Shown: positions 44,401 to 54,081, numbered from the stretch's first letter. The stretch is DNA of 62,868 bases from Flavobacteriaceae bacterium (GCA_002746415.1 NVXD01000008.1:52772-115639), one strand, 5' to 3'. A program made the numbers and translations. The notes: generated from the letters alone by a model not told the origin.

Positions 44401-44657
44401 GATGCAGTTACTTCCTTATCAAAAATAGGTTCCCAAGTAATTCCACCAGAGGTAGATTTCCAAAGACCGCCAGATGCTGTACCTACATACATAATATCTG
44501 GATTGGAATGTACCACATCTATGGACGTTACCCTACCACTCATCCCCGCAGGACCAATGTTACGAGGTTTCATGTCTTGGACCATGTCCATTTTAAATTG
44601 TTGCGCAGAAAGAGAAAGGAATGCAAAAAGCATTACCAAGGAAAGTAGTCTATTCAT
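41451..44657 (-). CDS. Secreted BNR/VPS10-like beta-propeller protein
   Basis: The 1068-residue protein has a signal peptide (LLSLVMLFAFLSLSAQ). About ten BNR-type repeats follow over the first 700 residues, recognisable as [ST]xDGGxxW: STSGGITW, SLDGGKNW, TTDGGETW, THDGGKNW, SEDGGVKW, SEDGGNSF, TKDGGKTW, STNKGLTW, TQDGGANW and TKDYGKSW. The domain resembles the sortilin/VPS10 and Xylo-like propellers. The last 300 residues hold a beta-sandwich-like part and helices rich in lysine and glutamate. The family is common in marine Bacteroidetes and its function is unknown, perhaps glycan binding. Confidence 0.9.
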   Translation of the reverse strand: MNRLLSLVMLFAFLSLSAQQFKMDMVQDMKPRNIGPAGMSGRVTSIDVVHSNPDIMYVGTASGGLWKSTSGGITWEPIFDKEVTASIGAIAIQQSNPSVIWAGTGEGNPRNSLNGGYGIYKSLDGGKNWKSMGLEKTRHIHRVIIDPTNPDVVYVGAIGSPWGEHAERGVFKTTDGGETWEKILFVNNKTGLADMVMDPSNPNKLIAAMWEHKRDPWFFKSGGKGSGLYITHDGGKNWKKLSDEDGLPKGNLGRIGVSISKNKPNIIYALIEAKKNALYKSEDGGVKWKKINDKAHIGNRPFYYSEIFVDPQNENRLYSVFTYINVSEDGGNSFKQLMPAYGVDNGVHPDHHAWWIHPDNGQFMIDGNDGGLNITKDGGKTWRFIGNIPVAQFYHISYDNEFPYNVYGGMQDNGSWRGPAYVWRAQGIRNSYWQEIAFGDGFDVVPDLDDSRYGYAMSQQGYVSRYDWKTGNNYYVRPTPPDATTKLRFNWNAGIGQDPFDNSTVYFGSQFVHKSTNKGLTWELISPDLTTNDPEKQKQSESGGLTMDATGAENHCTILVVEPSVVEKDMLWVSSDDGRVHYTQDGGANWTEVTKNIKGLPTGSWIPQIKASKNNKGEALLIANDYRRFNYTPYAYRTKDYGKSWTRIVDENDVKSYTLSIVEDPENPTLLFLGTDDGLYISFNAGEAWQKWTEGFPTVPVKDLAIHPRENDLIIGTFGRAAWVLDDIRPLRALAKDNSILDKEVALFTPPTAYQAAYQQPTGSRFGGDALYNGENRKSGAMLTYYLKEVPKKEEKKDKEDEDDDSESDASKENEKTKDSITFQFYNGDALIRTIKQKTPKKPGFHKFYWDMDEKGPDTPARKISKSKEEQSGVNVKPGTYSVKLLYGDLVEETTIEVKSDPRLKVSIASINEVYETGKKIEAYIQTAADAVKQLVESKNVAEKFQKELKELDKEKYKAQIKASKDIVKKIDSVVALYLGKVDKRQGITRNPEMTVMQRLDNAEFYATTRQNGITATERELIEFAKEELKSALQKTNTFFEDKWKAYKEAIDESDISPFKETKTFGID

Positions 44658-44745
44658 CAGTATTGGTTCCGTTAATTAGTCGCCTAAAGGTACAGAAATC
44701 TTTGAACGGATTTCTTAAAAATCTGTTAATGGGACTTTGTTACAA

Positions 44746-45321
44746 TTACCATTGATCTCTTGATTTTATATTTTGCTCGCAAAGCCTAATGATTTCAGTT
44801 ATTCTCTTTAAACGAGTAGTTTCTCTTTTAGCCTGATTAAGCCAATAAAGGTAGCTTTTACGATACCCTCGAGAAAAATTCCGGTAGTTTTTAAATGCAG
44901 TAGGGGAGGCAGTAAATGCAACTTGTAAGTCTTCTGGGATAATTCCATTTTCCACATCATCCAAGGCAGTCCAAGAGCCATTCTTTTTTGCCAATGCAAT
45001 TTTTGCCAATCCACTTTCGTGCATTGCTCCGTTTGCGGATAATTTAATTATATAGGATTTGTTGACTTTGCTCCAAACACTTTTGGGTTTTCTTTGACAG
45101 AAATATTGCCTGCGCTTTCCTTCACCCAAGCTTTTTACAGTACTATCAATCCATCCATAACATAAGGCTACTTGTACGGCTTCTTCCCATCTCATGCTGT
45201 CCATAGGATGTTCAACTTTATAAAAAATAAGGTACACGCCTAGTGTTGAGGTATGGTTATCATGTAGCCACTCATGCCATTCTTTATCATTTTTAAAGTA
45301 TAATTGAGGTATTTCATTCAT
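44746..45321 (-). CDS. YdeI/OmpD-associated family protein
   Basis: The 191-residue protein matches the YdeI/OmpD-associated family: YFKNDKEWHEWLHDNHTSTLGVYLIFYK near the start and MRWEEAVQVALCYGWIDSTVKSLGEGKRRQYFCQRKPKSVWSKVNKSYI in the middle. The C terminus has YWLNQAKRETTRLKRI. These proteins are small and cytoplasmic and have been linked to bacteriocin or polymyxin tolerance in other bacteria. It is a single gene, divergent from the ThuA-type gene. Confidence 0.88.
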   Translation of the reverse strand: MNEIPQLYFKNDKEWHEWLHDNHTSTLGVYLIFYKVEHPMDSMRWEEAVQVALCYGWIDSTVKSLGEGKRRQYFCQRKPKSVWSKVNKSYIIKLSANGAMHESGLAKIALAKKNGSWTALDDVENGIIPEDLQVAFTASPTAFKNYRNFSRGYRKSYLYWLNQAKRETTRLKRITEIIRLCEQNIKSRDQW

Positions 45322-45435
45322 TTTTTTTCACATTTTTTTAACACGCCTTTGTGAAATTGGAATTTGGTTCATGGTGTTTTCTATGACTATATTTATTGGC
45401 TTAACTAAGAATCAAACTAAAAATAACTATTTATT

Positions 45436-48400
45436 ATGAAAAACTCGTTTTGGTTAACGATAGTTCTCATGGGACTATTGGTAGTTGGATGTGGAGAAAA
45501 GAAGAGGGAAGGGAAACCAACGGTATTGGTGTTTTCCAAAACTATGGGATTTAAGCACTCAGCCATTCCTAATGGTATAGCTGCAATTCAAAAATTGGGA
45601 GAGGAAAATAACTTTGCAGTAGATACTACCACAAATGCAGAAACGTTCAGTGAGGAAAATCTTGGAAAGTATGCATCCGTTATTTTTTTGAATACTACAG
45701 GAAATGTATTGGATTATAAGCAAGAAGCTGCTTTTGAAAGATATATTCAATCTGGAGGAGGTTATGTTGGTGTGCATGCAGCAGCTGACACTGAGTACTC
45801 TTGGGGTTGGTATGGAAAATTGGCAGGAGGCTGGTTTAAAAGCCACCCACGAGGAACACCAGAGGCAGATTTCATTGTAAAAGACAATAGTTTTGCTGCA
45901 ACTAGTTTTCTTACAGATTCTATCTGGCACCGATCAGATGAGATGTACAACTATAAAAATTTAAATCCTGATGTCAATGTAGTTTTAACTGTTGATGAAA
46001 GTACCTATGAAGGAGGGGAAAATGGAGCACATCACCCAATGAGTTGGTATCATAACTTTGATGGCGGTAGGGCATTTTATACAGCATTAGGTCATACGGA
46101 GGAAAGTTATGTTGAAGAAAACTATTTAAAACACCTGATGGGTGGTATCCAGTATGCCATGGGTGAGAATTTGGAATTGGATTATTCAAAAGCCACATCT
46201 ATGATTCCTCCAGATGCAAATCGCTTTGCCAAAGTAGAATTATCTACAGGAGCGTTTTATGAACCTACGGAAATGGCAATATTACCAAACCGAGATGTGC
46301 TTATTTCACAACGAAGAGGTGAAATTATGTTGTATAAGCATGATACCAAGGAAGTATCACAAGTAGGTTTTTTAGATGTCTATTATAAAACCTTGAATAC
46401 ACCAGGTGTTAATGCCGAAGAAGGCCTTATGGGTATCCAAAAAGACCCTGATTTTGCAATCAATAACTGGATTTATGTGTATTACGCACCAACAGGTGAT
46501 GAGTGGGTAAATCGTTTGTCCCGTTTTAAGTTTATGGATGATACTTTTGATTTAACCTCTGAGCAGGTTATTCTAGAGATAGATTCCCAGAGAGAAATAT
46601 GCTGTCATACAGGAGGATCTATTGCTTTTGGTCCAAATGGAGTTTTATTTTTATCAGCAGGAGATAACTCCACCCCTTTTAACGAAAGCGGTGAAAAATA
46701 TGTGAACAACGGTTTTTCTCCAACAAATGATACACCAGGACATGAACAATATGATGCACGCCGCTCATCTGCTAACACCAATGATTTGCGAGGAAAAATA
46801 TTGCGTATAAAAGTAAACGAAGATGGTAGCTACGATATTCCAGAAGGGAATTTGTTCCCAGTTGGCACGGAAAAAACCAGACCAGAGATATATACTATGG
46901 GGCATAGAAACCCATATAGAATTTCAGTTGATCAAAAAAACGGAAATTTATATTGGGGAGATGTAGGGCCAGACGCCAGAGCTGATAGTTTAGCAACGCG
47001 TGGACCAAGAGGTTATGATGAAGTTGGACAAGCACGTGAGGCTGGTAATTACGGATGGCCTTTGTTTATTGGTGATAATATTGCGTATCGAAATTATAAC
47101 TATGAAACTGGAGAGAGTGGAGAGTTTTTTGACCCAGAAAATCCAATTAATGCTTCTAGGAATAATACTGGTTTAAGAGAGTTGCCTCCTGCGAAATCAG
47201 CATTTATATGGTATCCTTATGGTGCATCTAGTGATTTTCCACAAGTAGCTACTGGTGGTAGAAATGCCATGGCTGGACCTGTATACTATACGGATATGTA
47301 CCCTGAAAGTGATGTTAAATTGCCAGAATACTATGATGAAAAAGTAATTATCTATGAATGGATTCGTGGTTGGATGATGGCCGTGACCTTGCATCCAAAT
47401 GGGGATTTTAATAAAATGGAACCTTTTGCATCTGATATAACCCTTAATTCCTTAATAGATATGGAAGTAGATTCTGATGGAAGAATTTATTTATTGGAAT
47501 ATGGTAGTGGCTGGTTTGCTAAAAATGATGATTCTGGTTTAAGTTATATAGATTTTAATGGTGGAAATAGACCTCCAGTAATTGAAGGTGTTGAAGTGGA
47601 TGTAACTTCAGGAAAAGCACCTATGACAATTAACGCAAAGGTAACTGCAGAAGATTTAGAAGGAAATGATATTAGTTATGTTTGGGATTTTGGTAATGGT
47701 GAAACCACTGAGACCAATACACCTGAAGTTGCATATACGTATACTAGTAATGGAGAATATCAAATTACTGTTGAAGTTAAGGATGATAAAAATGCAGCTT
47801 CTAAAAGTAATCTAACCAACATTTTTGTTGGAAATACAAGACCAGAAGTTACAATTAGTGTTATTGGAGGAAATGAATCTTTCTTTCTTCCAGGAGAGGC
47901 AGTTGCATATGAAGTATCTGTTACTGATGATGGAGGTGCTGATGGCGTAGTTGATGCAAATGTTTATGTATCTGTGGATTATAGAGAAGGATATGATGAA
48001 GCTTCTTTGTCTAATGTAGGGCATCAGAGAGCATCAGCTACTATTGCTGGTAAGGTATTAACACAGACCATGGATTGTAAGGCTTGTCACAAAGAGACTG
48101 AAAAATCCATTGGGCCATCTTATATGGAGATTTCTACCAAATATCAAGTTGGACGAAGAAACACGAACAGGAGGTATCTGCTAGAAAAAATCACTAACGG
48201 TGGTGGTGGTGTTTGGGGAGAAGTAAGCATGCCAGCACATCCAGATATTACTTCAGAAGAAAAAGACCAACTAGTAGCATGGATTCTTTCTTTGGCAGAT
48301 ACAAGACCTAAAAAAGCATCTTTGCCTTTGTCAGGGGAAATTGTACCTGAAGCTAGTAATTCTGGCTCCACAATGGTATTGAGCGCTAGTTATACAGATA

Positions 48401-48843
48401 ATGGGGAAAATGGAATAAAGCCATTGACTGGAGCAGCAACTCTAGCCTTGTCCAGTAATACAGTTTCATTCTCTGATGCCAATGAAAAGGAGGGAATTAA
48501 CGACGTTACTTTTAATGGAATGTATTTACTTCTATTGAATGCCGAAACAGGTTGGTTTGCTATGAATGACATTGATCTAACGGGAGTGAAAAATATAAAC
48601 CTTATGGCAGGATGGCAGACACCACCGACAATTGGGTTTGATTTTGAAGTGCGCTTGGATGCAGTCGATGGTAAAGTTATTGGTAATGGTAGCATGAATA
48701 CACCGCAAACAGGTCAAAATGCGTTAATTCAAATACCAATTGCTGGAATAGATAAAAAGCATTCACTATATATTACATATAAAAAACAAGGTACCTCTGA
48801 GGAGGCCGTGATGATAGCCTTAATGAATGCAACCTTTAAATAA
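45436..48843 (+). CDS. ThuA / PQQ-sugar dehydrogenase / PKD / cytochrome c lipoprotein
   Basis: The 1135-residue lipoprotein has lipobox VVGC (Cys19). Domains in order: a ThuA-like trehalose-utilisation domain (about residues 28-245; VLVFSKTMGFKHSAI, HPMSWYHNFDGGRAFYTALGHTEESY); a PQQ-dependent sugar dehydrogenase-type propeller (about 265-705; EEGLMGIQKDPDF, EICCHTGGSIAFGPNG, MGHRNPYRISV); a PKD domain (about 708-800; YVWDFGNGE); a cytochrome c domain with CKACH (Cys881, Cys884, His885) and MPAH; and a C-terminal beta-sandwich like CBM6 (about 985-1135). It probably oxidises a sugar in the envelope and passes electrons to its own haem. A hairpin terminator follows. Confidence 0.9.
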   Translation: MKNSFWLTIVLMGLLVVGCGEKKREGKPTVLVFSKTMGFKHSAIPNGIAAIQKLGEENNFAVDTTTNAETFSEENLGKYASVIFLNTTGNVLDYKQEAAFERYIQSGGGYVGVHAAADTEYSWGWYGKLAGGWFKSHPRGTPEADFIVKDNSFAATSFLTDSIWHRSDEMYNYKNLNPDVNVVLTVDESTYEGGENGAHHPMSWYHNFDGGRAFYTALGHTEESYVEENYLKHLMGGIQYAMGENLELDYSKATSMIPPDANRFAKVELSTGAFYEPTEMAILPNRDVLISQRRGEIMLYKHDTKEVSQVGFLDVYYKTLNTPGVNAEEGLMGIQKDPDFAINNWIYVYYAPTGDEWVNRLSRFKFMDDTFDLTSEQVILEIDSQREICCHTGGSIAFGPNGVLFLSAGDNSTPFNESGEKYVNNGFSPTNDTPGHEQYDARRSSANTNDLRGKILRIKVNEDGSYDIPEGNLFPVGTEKTRPEIYTMGHRNPYRISVDQKNGNLYWGDVGPDARADSLATRGPRGYDEVGQAREAGNYGWPLFIGDNIAYRNYNYETGESGEFFDPENPINASRNNTGLRELPPAKSAFIWYPYGASSDFPQVATGGRNAMAGPVYYTDMYPESDVKLPEYYDEKVIIYEWIRGWMMAVTLHPNGDFNKMEPFASDITLNSLIDMEVDSDGRIYLLEYGSGWFAKNDDSGLSYIDFNGGNRPPVIEGVEVDVTSGKAPMTINAKVTAEDLEGNDISYVWDFGNGETTETNTPEVAYTYTSNGEYQITVEVKDDKNAASKSNLTNIFVGNTRPEVTISVIGGNESFFLPGEAVAYEVSVTDDGGADGVVDANVYVSVDYREGYDEASLSNVGHQRASATIAGKVLTQTMDCKACHKETEKSIGPSYMEISTKYQVGRRNTNRRYLLEKITNGGGGVWGEVSMPAHPDITSEEKDQLVAWILSLADTRPKKASLPLSGEIVPEASNSGSTMVLSASYTDNGENGIKPLTGAATLALSSNTVSFSDANEKEGINDVTFNGMYLLLLNAETGWFAMNDIDLTGVKNINLMAGWQTPPTIGFDFEVRLDAVDGKVIGNGSMNTPQTGQNALIQIPIAGIDKKHSLYITYKKQGTSEEAVMIALMNATFK

Positions 48844-48877
48844 TGTGAAACAGCATTAAGCGGTACTACATAAATAG

Positions 48878-48908
48878 AAAAAGGGTCGGCGAAAGCCGAC
48901 CCTTTTTT
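48878..48908 (+). terminator. Hairpin terminator after the ThuA-type gene
   Basis: AAAAAGGGTCGGC pairs with GCCGACCCTTTTT around GAAA, followed by T residues. The remaining bases to 49144 hold no gene that I can support. Confidence 0.92.
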
Positions 48909-49144
48909 ATACCTCGTTGTAGTGATAATGATACAAAAGCCATTGTCTATTAATTCAAAGGATTCATAACAATTTTCTATGCTTGTGAACTATGCGTCCT
49001 TTATTGTTTGCAATTTATAACAGTTGATATATTCCATACCTTTTTTTATAGCTTTTTTCATTCTCCCGTTTGCTATAGAATAAGAGAAAGAAGTGGAAGA
49101 GTTTTATTGTTTGCATTTGAATACTGGTTGCCCAAACGACCGTC

Positions 49145-50278
49145 TTAATGGTGTTTGTTTTTTGTAAGCATTAGTTTTGCTATTGGAAAAATAATTTCTT
49201 GTCGGTAATCTTCCTCATAATCGCAATTTCCCAAGAGTATGAGCCCAATTTTTTCATCGGGTATCATCATGAGGAAACTTCTAAACCCTTTGTCTCCACC
49301 ATAATGCCCCACCGCCTTTGTAGTCTCAAAGGTATATAGTTGAAAGCCTAAACCTATATGGTGTTGATTTTCAATTGAAGGTGATAGCATTTCATTAAAG
49401 ACATTCTGGGAGTCAGGACTGTCTATTTTTTTAAGAAATGTTAGCATCCAGCTGTTTAGTTCTTTGGCAGAAGAATTTAAGGTGCTACTTGGCGCGTGCT
49501 CTCTTGTATACGGATACGTATCTCGTAGTTGTACGTTCTTTGTAATCCAACTTTTAGTATGTGGAGCTGTTTTTAAAGAATCGGGTATTTTAAAATATCT
49601 AAAATCACTAGTATACATGCCACTCTTATTCAAAACATTTTCTTTCAGAAAATCATCAAAAGTAGTGTTCGACACTTTTTCTATTACATAGCCTAAAATA
49701 TCATATGCTAGGTTACTGTATTGATATTCTGCATTAGGGTCAGTGTCAAGTTTAAGGTCTAACCCTAAAATAAAATCTTTGAGACTATCGTCTAATTGAT
49801 TGTTATTGTTCCAATGATAGTTCCTGATATCTGGTAACCCAGAAGTATGATTCAATAGATTTTTTACCGTAATATCTTCGACTCTTTTATCTGAGTAATT
49901 TAGTTCCGGAACTAAGTCAATCAGGGTGTCATCTAACGTAATAACTTTTTGTGCTACTAATTGCATGACAGCTTCTGCGGTAAACAGTTTACTTATGGAT
50001 GCGGTATGGAATATTGAATTTTCAGTAACGGGTTTATTATTTTCTATGTTTTTTACGCCATAACACTTGGCCAAAATTATGGAGTCATTTCTGACGATAC
50101 CAATAGCAAGTCCTGGAATATTGTATTGGTTCATTTTGTTCGTCACAATTGAATCTACCTTTTCTAAAAAACCAGTGGCAGAGCCACTAACCTTAATATC
50201 TTGTTTGAATGTGCCTGAAGAACAGGAAAGAAAAAGTGATACAAATGCTGCAAATGTTGCGAGAAGTATTCTATTCAT
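49145..50278 (-). CDS. Serine hydrolase, beta-lactamase family lipoprotein
   Basis: The 377-residue lipoprotein has lipobox FLSC (Cys19) and all three motifs of the class C beta-lactamase/PBP-like fold: SISK (Ser94-Lys97), YSN (Tyr187-Asn189) and GHYGGDKG (the HxG equivalent) near residue 335. The family includes esterases and D-aminopeptidases as well as beta-lactamases. The gene lies directly upstream of the P1 peptidase on the minus strand in reverse order (25 bases between them), so a common transcript is likely, with the peptidase first. Confidence 0.9.
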   Translation of the reverse strand: MNRILLATFAAFVSLFLSCSSGTFKQDIKVSGSATGFLEKVDSIVTNKMNQYNIPGLAIGIVRNDSIILAKCYGVKNIENNKPVTENSIFHTASISKLFTAEAVMQLVAQKVITLDDTLIDLVPELNYSDKRVEDITVKNLLNHTSGLPDIRNYHWNNNNQLDDSLKDFILGLDLKLDTDPNAEYQYSNLAYDILGYVIEKVSNTTFDDFLKENVLNKSGMYTSDFRYFKIPDSLKTAPHTKSWITKNVQLRDTYPYTREHAPSSTLNSSAKELNSWMLTFLKKIDSPDSQNVFNEMLSPSIENQHHIGLGFQLYTFETTKAVGHYGGDKGFRSFLMMIPDEKIGLILLGNCDYEEDYRQEIIFPIAKLMLTKNKHH

Positions 50279-50303
50279 ATATTTAAAGCTAGGGCGGTGA
50301 AAC

Positions 50304-51476
50304 CTATTCTATTCTATTATATTTTTTTAAGGTTTCTATGAGTAAATTGTGAGGTAACGCATATACTTTATTTCCATTTATTCCCTCCATAGTTTCAGCT
50401 GCAACCATCGCATTTATGATGGCCTCTTCTACAGCTTGAACAGTTGCATCAAAGAACGGAGTAATCATATCATTTGAAAAAGTTTTGACCGTGGAAGTTT
50501 CATCACGATTGAATGCATTTTCATTTGCGGTTGAAAATGCCAAAAATATATCTCCAGAGCCATTACTTCCTCGTCCTCCAACAATTCCAATGCCTAATGG
50601 AACTCTTTGAGCTATTCTCTTTAATTGATGTGGTAAAAATGGTGCATCTGTAGCTACAATAACTATAATAGAACCGTCGCCTTCTTTTCTTCTCGAATTT
50701 GGTGGTGCTTTGTAAACATAGTTCAAGGTGTCTTTTAATTCACGACCAACAGGAACACCAGCAACGGTAAAGTTTCTCTTGCCTCCAAAATTGGATTGAA
50801 CTATTACGCCAACAGTATAAGTTGAATCCTTAATTTTTACAATTCTTGAAGAAGTCCCAGTTCCCCCTTTGAACCCCAAACACATCATTCCAGTTCCTCC
50901 GCCTACATTTCCTTCCTCAATTGTACCACTTGCGGCATTATTTATAGCTTCCAAAACATGCTCCTCTTTTACATGAAAACCATAAATATCATTTAGAAAA
51001 CCATCATAGGTTTCTGCAACAACAGGGTAGGTATACCACCAATCTTCACCACTATACCAATCTGTGTCTACATACCATTTCAATACTGCATCTCTAACGA
51101 CACCTACACTATTTGTATTAGTAATCATAATTGGGGTTTCGAGAAATCCTGATTCTGTTACCCATGTTGTACCTGTCATTTCGCCATTACCATTAAGACT
51201 GTACCAATTGGCATACACGGGACTAAATTTTTTGGATTTTCCTCTTGGAAATATTGCCGTTACGCCTGTTCTAACAGGCCCTTTCCCAATAAGGTTTTCA
51301 CCTTTCCCAGAAATAATTGTACTGTATCCTACTTCAACACCTATTACATCCGTTATGGCATTATTTGTTCCAGTAGTACCATTAAAAGGAATGCCTAAAT
51401 CTCTAGCCCTTGGTTTCTGTCCGTATGATGCGATGAAAAGGAGCATTATAGTACAAATAATAAATATTCTTTTCAT
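50304..51476 (-). CDS. P1 family peptidase (DmpA/BapA-like)
   Basis: The start is placed at the second Met (MKRIFIICTIMLLF), giving a signal peptide ending SYGQ and a 390-residue protein. It matches the P1/DmpA family: RARDLGIPFNGTTGTNNAITDVIGVEVGY, the EEGNVGGGTGMMCLGFKGGTGTSSRIV segment and VGVIVQSNFGG, with a Ser in GTSSR as the likely autoprocessing nucleophile. Such enzymes cut N-terminal D-Ala or beta-amino acids from peptides. The next gene downstream is a serine hydrolase; together they may act on D-amino acid peptides. Confidence 0.92.
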   Translation of the reverse strand: MKRIFIICTIMLLFIASYGQKPRARDLGIPFNGTTGTNNAITDVIGVEVGYSTIISGKGENLIGKGPVRTGVTAIFPRGKSKKFSPVYANWYSLNGNGEMTGTTWVTESGFLETPIMITNTNSVGVVRDAVLKWYVDTDWYSGEDWWYTYPVVAETYDGFLNDIYGFHVKEEHVLEAINNAASGTIEEGNVGGGTGMMCLGFKGGTGTSSRIVKIKDSTYTVGVIVQSNFGGKRNFTVAGVPVGRELKDTLNYVYKAPPNSRRKEGDGSIIVIVATDAPFLPHQLKRIAQRVPLGIGIVGGRGSNGSGDIFLAFSTANENAFNRDETSTVKTFSNDMITPFFDATVQAVEEAIINAMVAAETMEGINGNKVYALPHNLLIETLKKYNRIE

Positions 51477-51630
51477 TCCAGATGGTTTCAATTTTGTTAC
51501 AACGGTTTGGCTACGAAATCAAACAATTTAAAAGTAATGAATTTTATAATAGTGCAGGGGTCAAACTGAATTTTGGGTATTTTTTTTAACCTTCAAAGAT
51601 AAAAATGATGGACTTTGTCAGCTACTATTT

Positions 51631-52362
51631 TTATTTAAAAAAATCAATTAGAAACCCTATCAGTAATATACTAAATGTAAAGGTTAGTACCCCAAGAAAG
51701 TATGCAAAAAACGCTTTTAGATAATTGAGATATTTATTCCTGTTAAAGAATTGTCCAATAGCCCAAGAAATATATAAGATTCCCAAAAGGGCACCTTTGT
51801 CTAATATTTTTAAACCTGTTAAGCTTTCAATAATTCCAAAAAAGGAGAATAACAGCATTCCAATTCCCATCACAAAACACAAAAGGATGAGGATTTCAAA
51901 ATAATTGTAACCATCTTTCCTAAAGAATATTTTTAACCATAATGCAATAAAGACAGCTATTAAAATATTAGCATAGCCATAGTTTTCTGAAATCCAACTA
52001 AAAATGGAGTTGGCGGCTGAATCTTTTCCAAATGAATACTTTATATACCCATCATCAAAATTCAACACTTGTTGAAAAAGAGTGTAAATTAAGGAACAGA
52101 TTATGATAAAAACGATTGGTTTTACGAGTCGATTTCTGTCATCAAGAATAAATGCTCTAACCGTATCCCCAGGTCTAATTAATAATTCTTTTATGGTATA
52201 GAAGATTCCTTTATCAAAGTTTACAACATCCCCAATTTCAGTAATGATATATTGTTTATCAATTCTCTTTAGCTCTTTGGGAGATCCACAATTTGAACAA
52301 TAATTGTTGTTAAGTTCTCTTTCACACTTTCTACAATAGTTTAATTTTTCTTGTTCTTTCAT
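51631..52362 (-). CDS. DUF3667 membrane protein
   Basis: The 243-residue protein has an N-terminal zinc ribbon (Cys10, Cys13, Cys22, Cys25: CRKCE...CSNCG). The DUF3667 segment follows (ITEIGDVVNFDKGIFYTIKELLIRPGDTVRAFILDDRNRLVKP) and five membrane helices in the second half. The function is unknown. It is a single gene between the P1 peptidase and the sulfatases. Confidence 0.9.
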   Translation of the reverse strand: MKEQEKLNYCRKCERELNNNYCSNCGSPKELKRIDKQYIITEIGDVVNFDKGIFYTIKELLIRPGDTVRAFILDDRNRLVKPIVFIIICSLIYTLFQQVLNFDDGYIKYSFGKDSAANSIFSWISENYGYANILIAVFIALWLKIFFRKDGYNYFEILILLCFVMGIGMLLFSFFGIIESLTGLKILDKGALLGILYISWAIGQFFNRNKYLNYLKAFFAYFLGVLTFTFSILLIGFLIDFFK

Positions 52363-52521
52363 TCAGTTAAATATCGTGGTTTTTAATGATGAAAACCGGT
52401 TTGCTTTATATGAAGCGCTTTTAGGAATGATTCTTTACGTCATTTCAGCGTTATTGGCTGGGTTTAATTTTCACATACATTTTTGGCAACTGCATCTATT
52501 GTTATAAAGCCGCTTGACTTA

Positions 52522-54081
52522 TTATTTTAATTCTAATTTTTGAGTTCCCATATTTTCTTTACCACGAATAGTTTTAAAAGCGCTAAGCATTTCAGCCAGT
52601 TTTTCAGGATTCTTGTCCGCCAAATTATTTTGTTGGGCAATATCATCATTCAAATTGTATAATTGATATGCTGTACTATTTCCTAGTTCTATATTAACCA
52701 GCTTGTTTTTGGCTGATCCATTATATGGAGGAATCATTAACCATTTTCCTTTTCTTAAGGCTGTTCTTGTTGTTGCTTCAATAATAAGTTCATCTCTACC
52801 TTGCTTATTTTCCCCCATAAATACATCAAGTAATGCTTCGCTATCCTGCCCTTTCTTTTCGCTTCCAACTAGACTTGCTATTGAAGAGAGCAAATCAACT
52901 TGGCAAATGAGGGCATCCGATACCTGAGGTTCAATTTTCCCTTTCCAATACGTAATAAACGGAACGCGGGTACCTGCTTCAAACAAACTGTATTTTCCGC
53001 CTCTAAGCCCACCATTAGGAGTGTGATTTCCAATCTTTTCAACTGCATCGTCATAATACCCGTCATTTAAAACAGGACCATTATCACTCGTGAATACAAT
53101 GAGTGTATTTTCTAACAATCCCTCTTTATCAAGTGTATTTATAAATTCTCCAATGCACCAATCTGCTTCAGCAATAACATCTCCTCTTGGGCCTAACCCT
53201 GTTTTACCTACAAATCGTGGGTGTGGTGTACGTGGCACATGCGGCTGTTGCATTGCATAATAGAGAAAGAAAGGCTCTTCTTTATGATCAATTACATACT
53301 GTTTCGCTTTGGCTAAGAAATGATCGGCCATATCAACATCACTCCATTTTGCAGCTTCACCACCTTTCATAAATCCTATTCTAGGGACACCATTCACAAT
53401 ACTATTATTATGACCATGATGCCATTTCATAGTAACTAATTCAGGATTATTTTTCCCAGTTGGCTCACCTTCAAAATTATTTTCATAATCTACTTCAATT
53501 GGGTCATTTGGATCTAGCCCAACTACATAGCCATCTTCAATATAAACTGTTGGTACTCGGTCCTGTGTTGCAGCCAGAATATAAGAGTAATCAAACCCAA
53601 CTTCATTAGGTCCTGGTGTAACCTTCTTATTCCAGTTTGTATTGCCAGTACCTAATCCTAAATGCCATTTACCAACAATTCCTGTGTGATACCCTTTTTC
53701 TTTTAACATTTTAGGTACTGTAAACTGATCAGTCCCAATTAACAATGGTGCAGTACCAGGAAGTATCTTGGCATCTTTATTTCTCCATGGGTATACACCA
53801 GTAAGTAGGCCATATCTACTAGGAGTACAAGTTGCTGAAGTGGCATGACCATCTGTAAACCTGACTCCTCCATTTGCTAGTTTATCAATATTAGGAGTAT
53901 GTAGGTTTTTAGCACCATAGGCACTTACATCCCCATACCCTAAATCATCCATATAAATAAAGATTATGTTTGGGCTTTTAGTGGGTTCCTTTTCATTTTT
54001 TTTTTCATTTTGCTGGCAGGCAGAAAAAAGCACACCGACAATTAGTATCAATAAAATATTATGAAATCGTTTCTTCTTCAT
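52522..54081 (-). CDS. Sulfatase, lipoprotein (formylglycine type)
   Basis: This is the first of three sulfatases in this stretch. The 519-residue protein (an upstream Met at 54087 gives 521) has lipobox FSAC. The catalytic motif CTPSR (Cys87 in the longer form) would be converted to formylglycine by a maturase encoded elsewhere. The metal-binding segment is IYMDDLGYGDVSAYG, and the GKWHLG motif is present. It shows the Bacteroidetes sulfatase layout with a C-terminal subdomain. The substrate is unknown, but marine sulfated polysaccharide is likely. Confidence 0.93.
   Translation of the reverse strand: MKKKRFHNILLILIVGVLFSACQQNEKKNEKEPTKSPNIIFIYMDDLGYGDVSAYGAKNLHTPNIDKLANGGVRFTDGHATSATCTPSRYGLLTGVYPWRNKDAKILPGTAPLLIGTDQFTVPKMLKEKGYHTGIVGKWHLGLGTGNTNWNKKVTPGPNEVGFDYSYILAATQDRVPTVYIEDGYVVGLDPNDPIEVDYENNFEGEPTGKNNPELVTMKWHHGHNNSIVNGVPRIGFMKGGEAAKWSDVDMADHFLAKAKQYVIDHKEEPFFLYYAMQQPHVPRTPHPRFVGKTGLGPRGDVIAEADWCIGEFINTLDKEGLLENTLIVFTSDNGPVLNDGYYDDAVEKIGNHTPNGGLRGGKYSLFEAGTRVPFITYWKGKIEPQVSDALICQVDLLSSIASLVGSEKKGQDSEALLDVFMGENKQGRDELIIEATTRTALRKGKWLMIPPYNGSAKNKLVNIELGNSTAYQLYNLNDDIAQQNNLADKNPEKLAEMLSAFKTIRGKENMGTQKLELK

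Noticed and set aside
51064-51531. 155-residue plus-strand frame opposite the P1 peptidase
   Set aside because: Antisense of a well-supported gene with no motif of its own.
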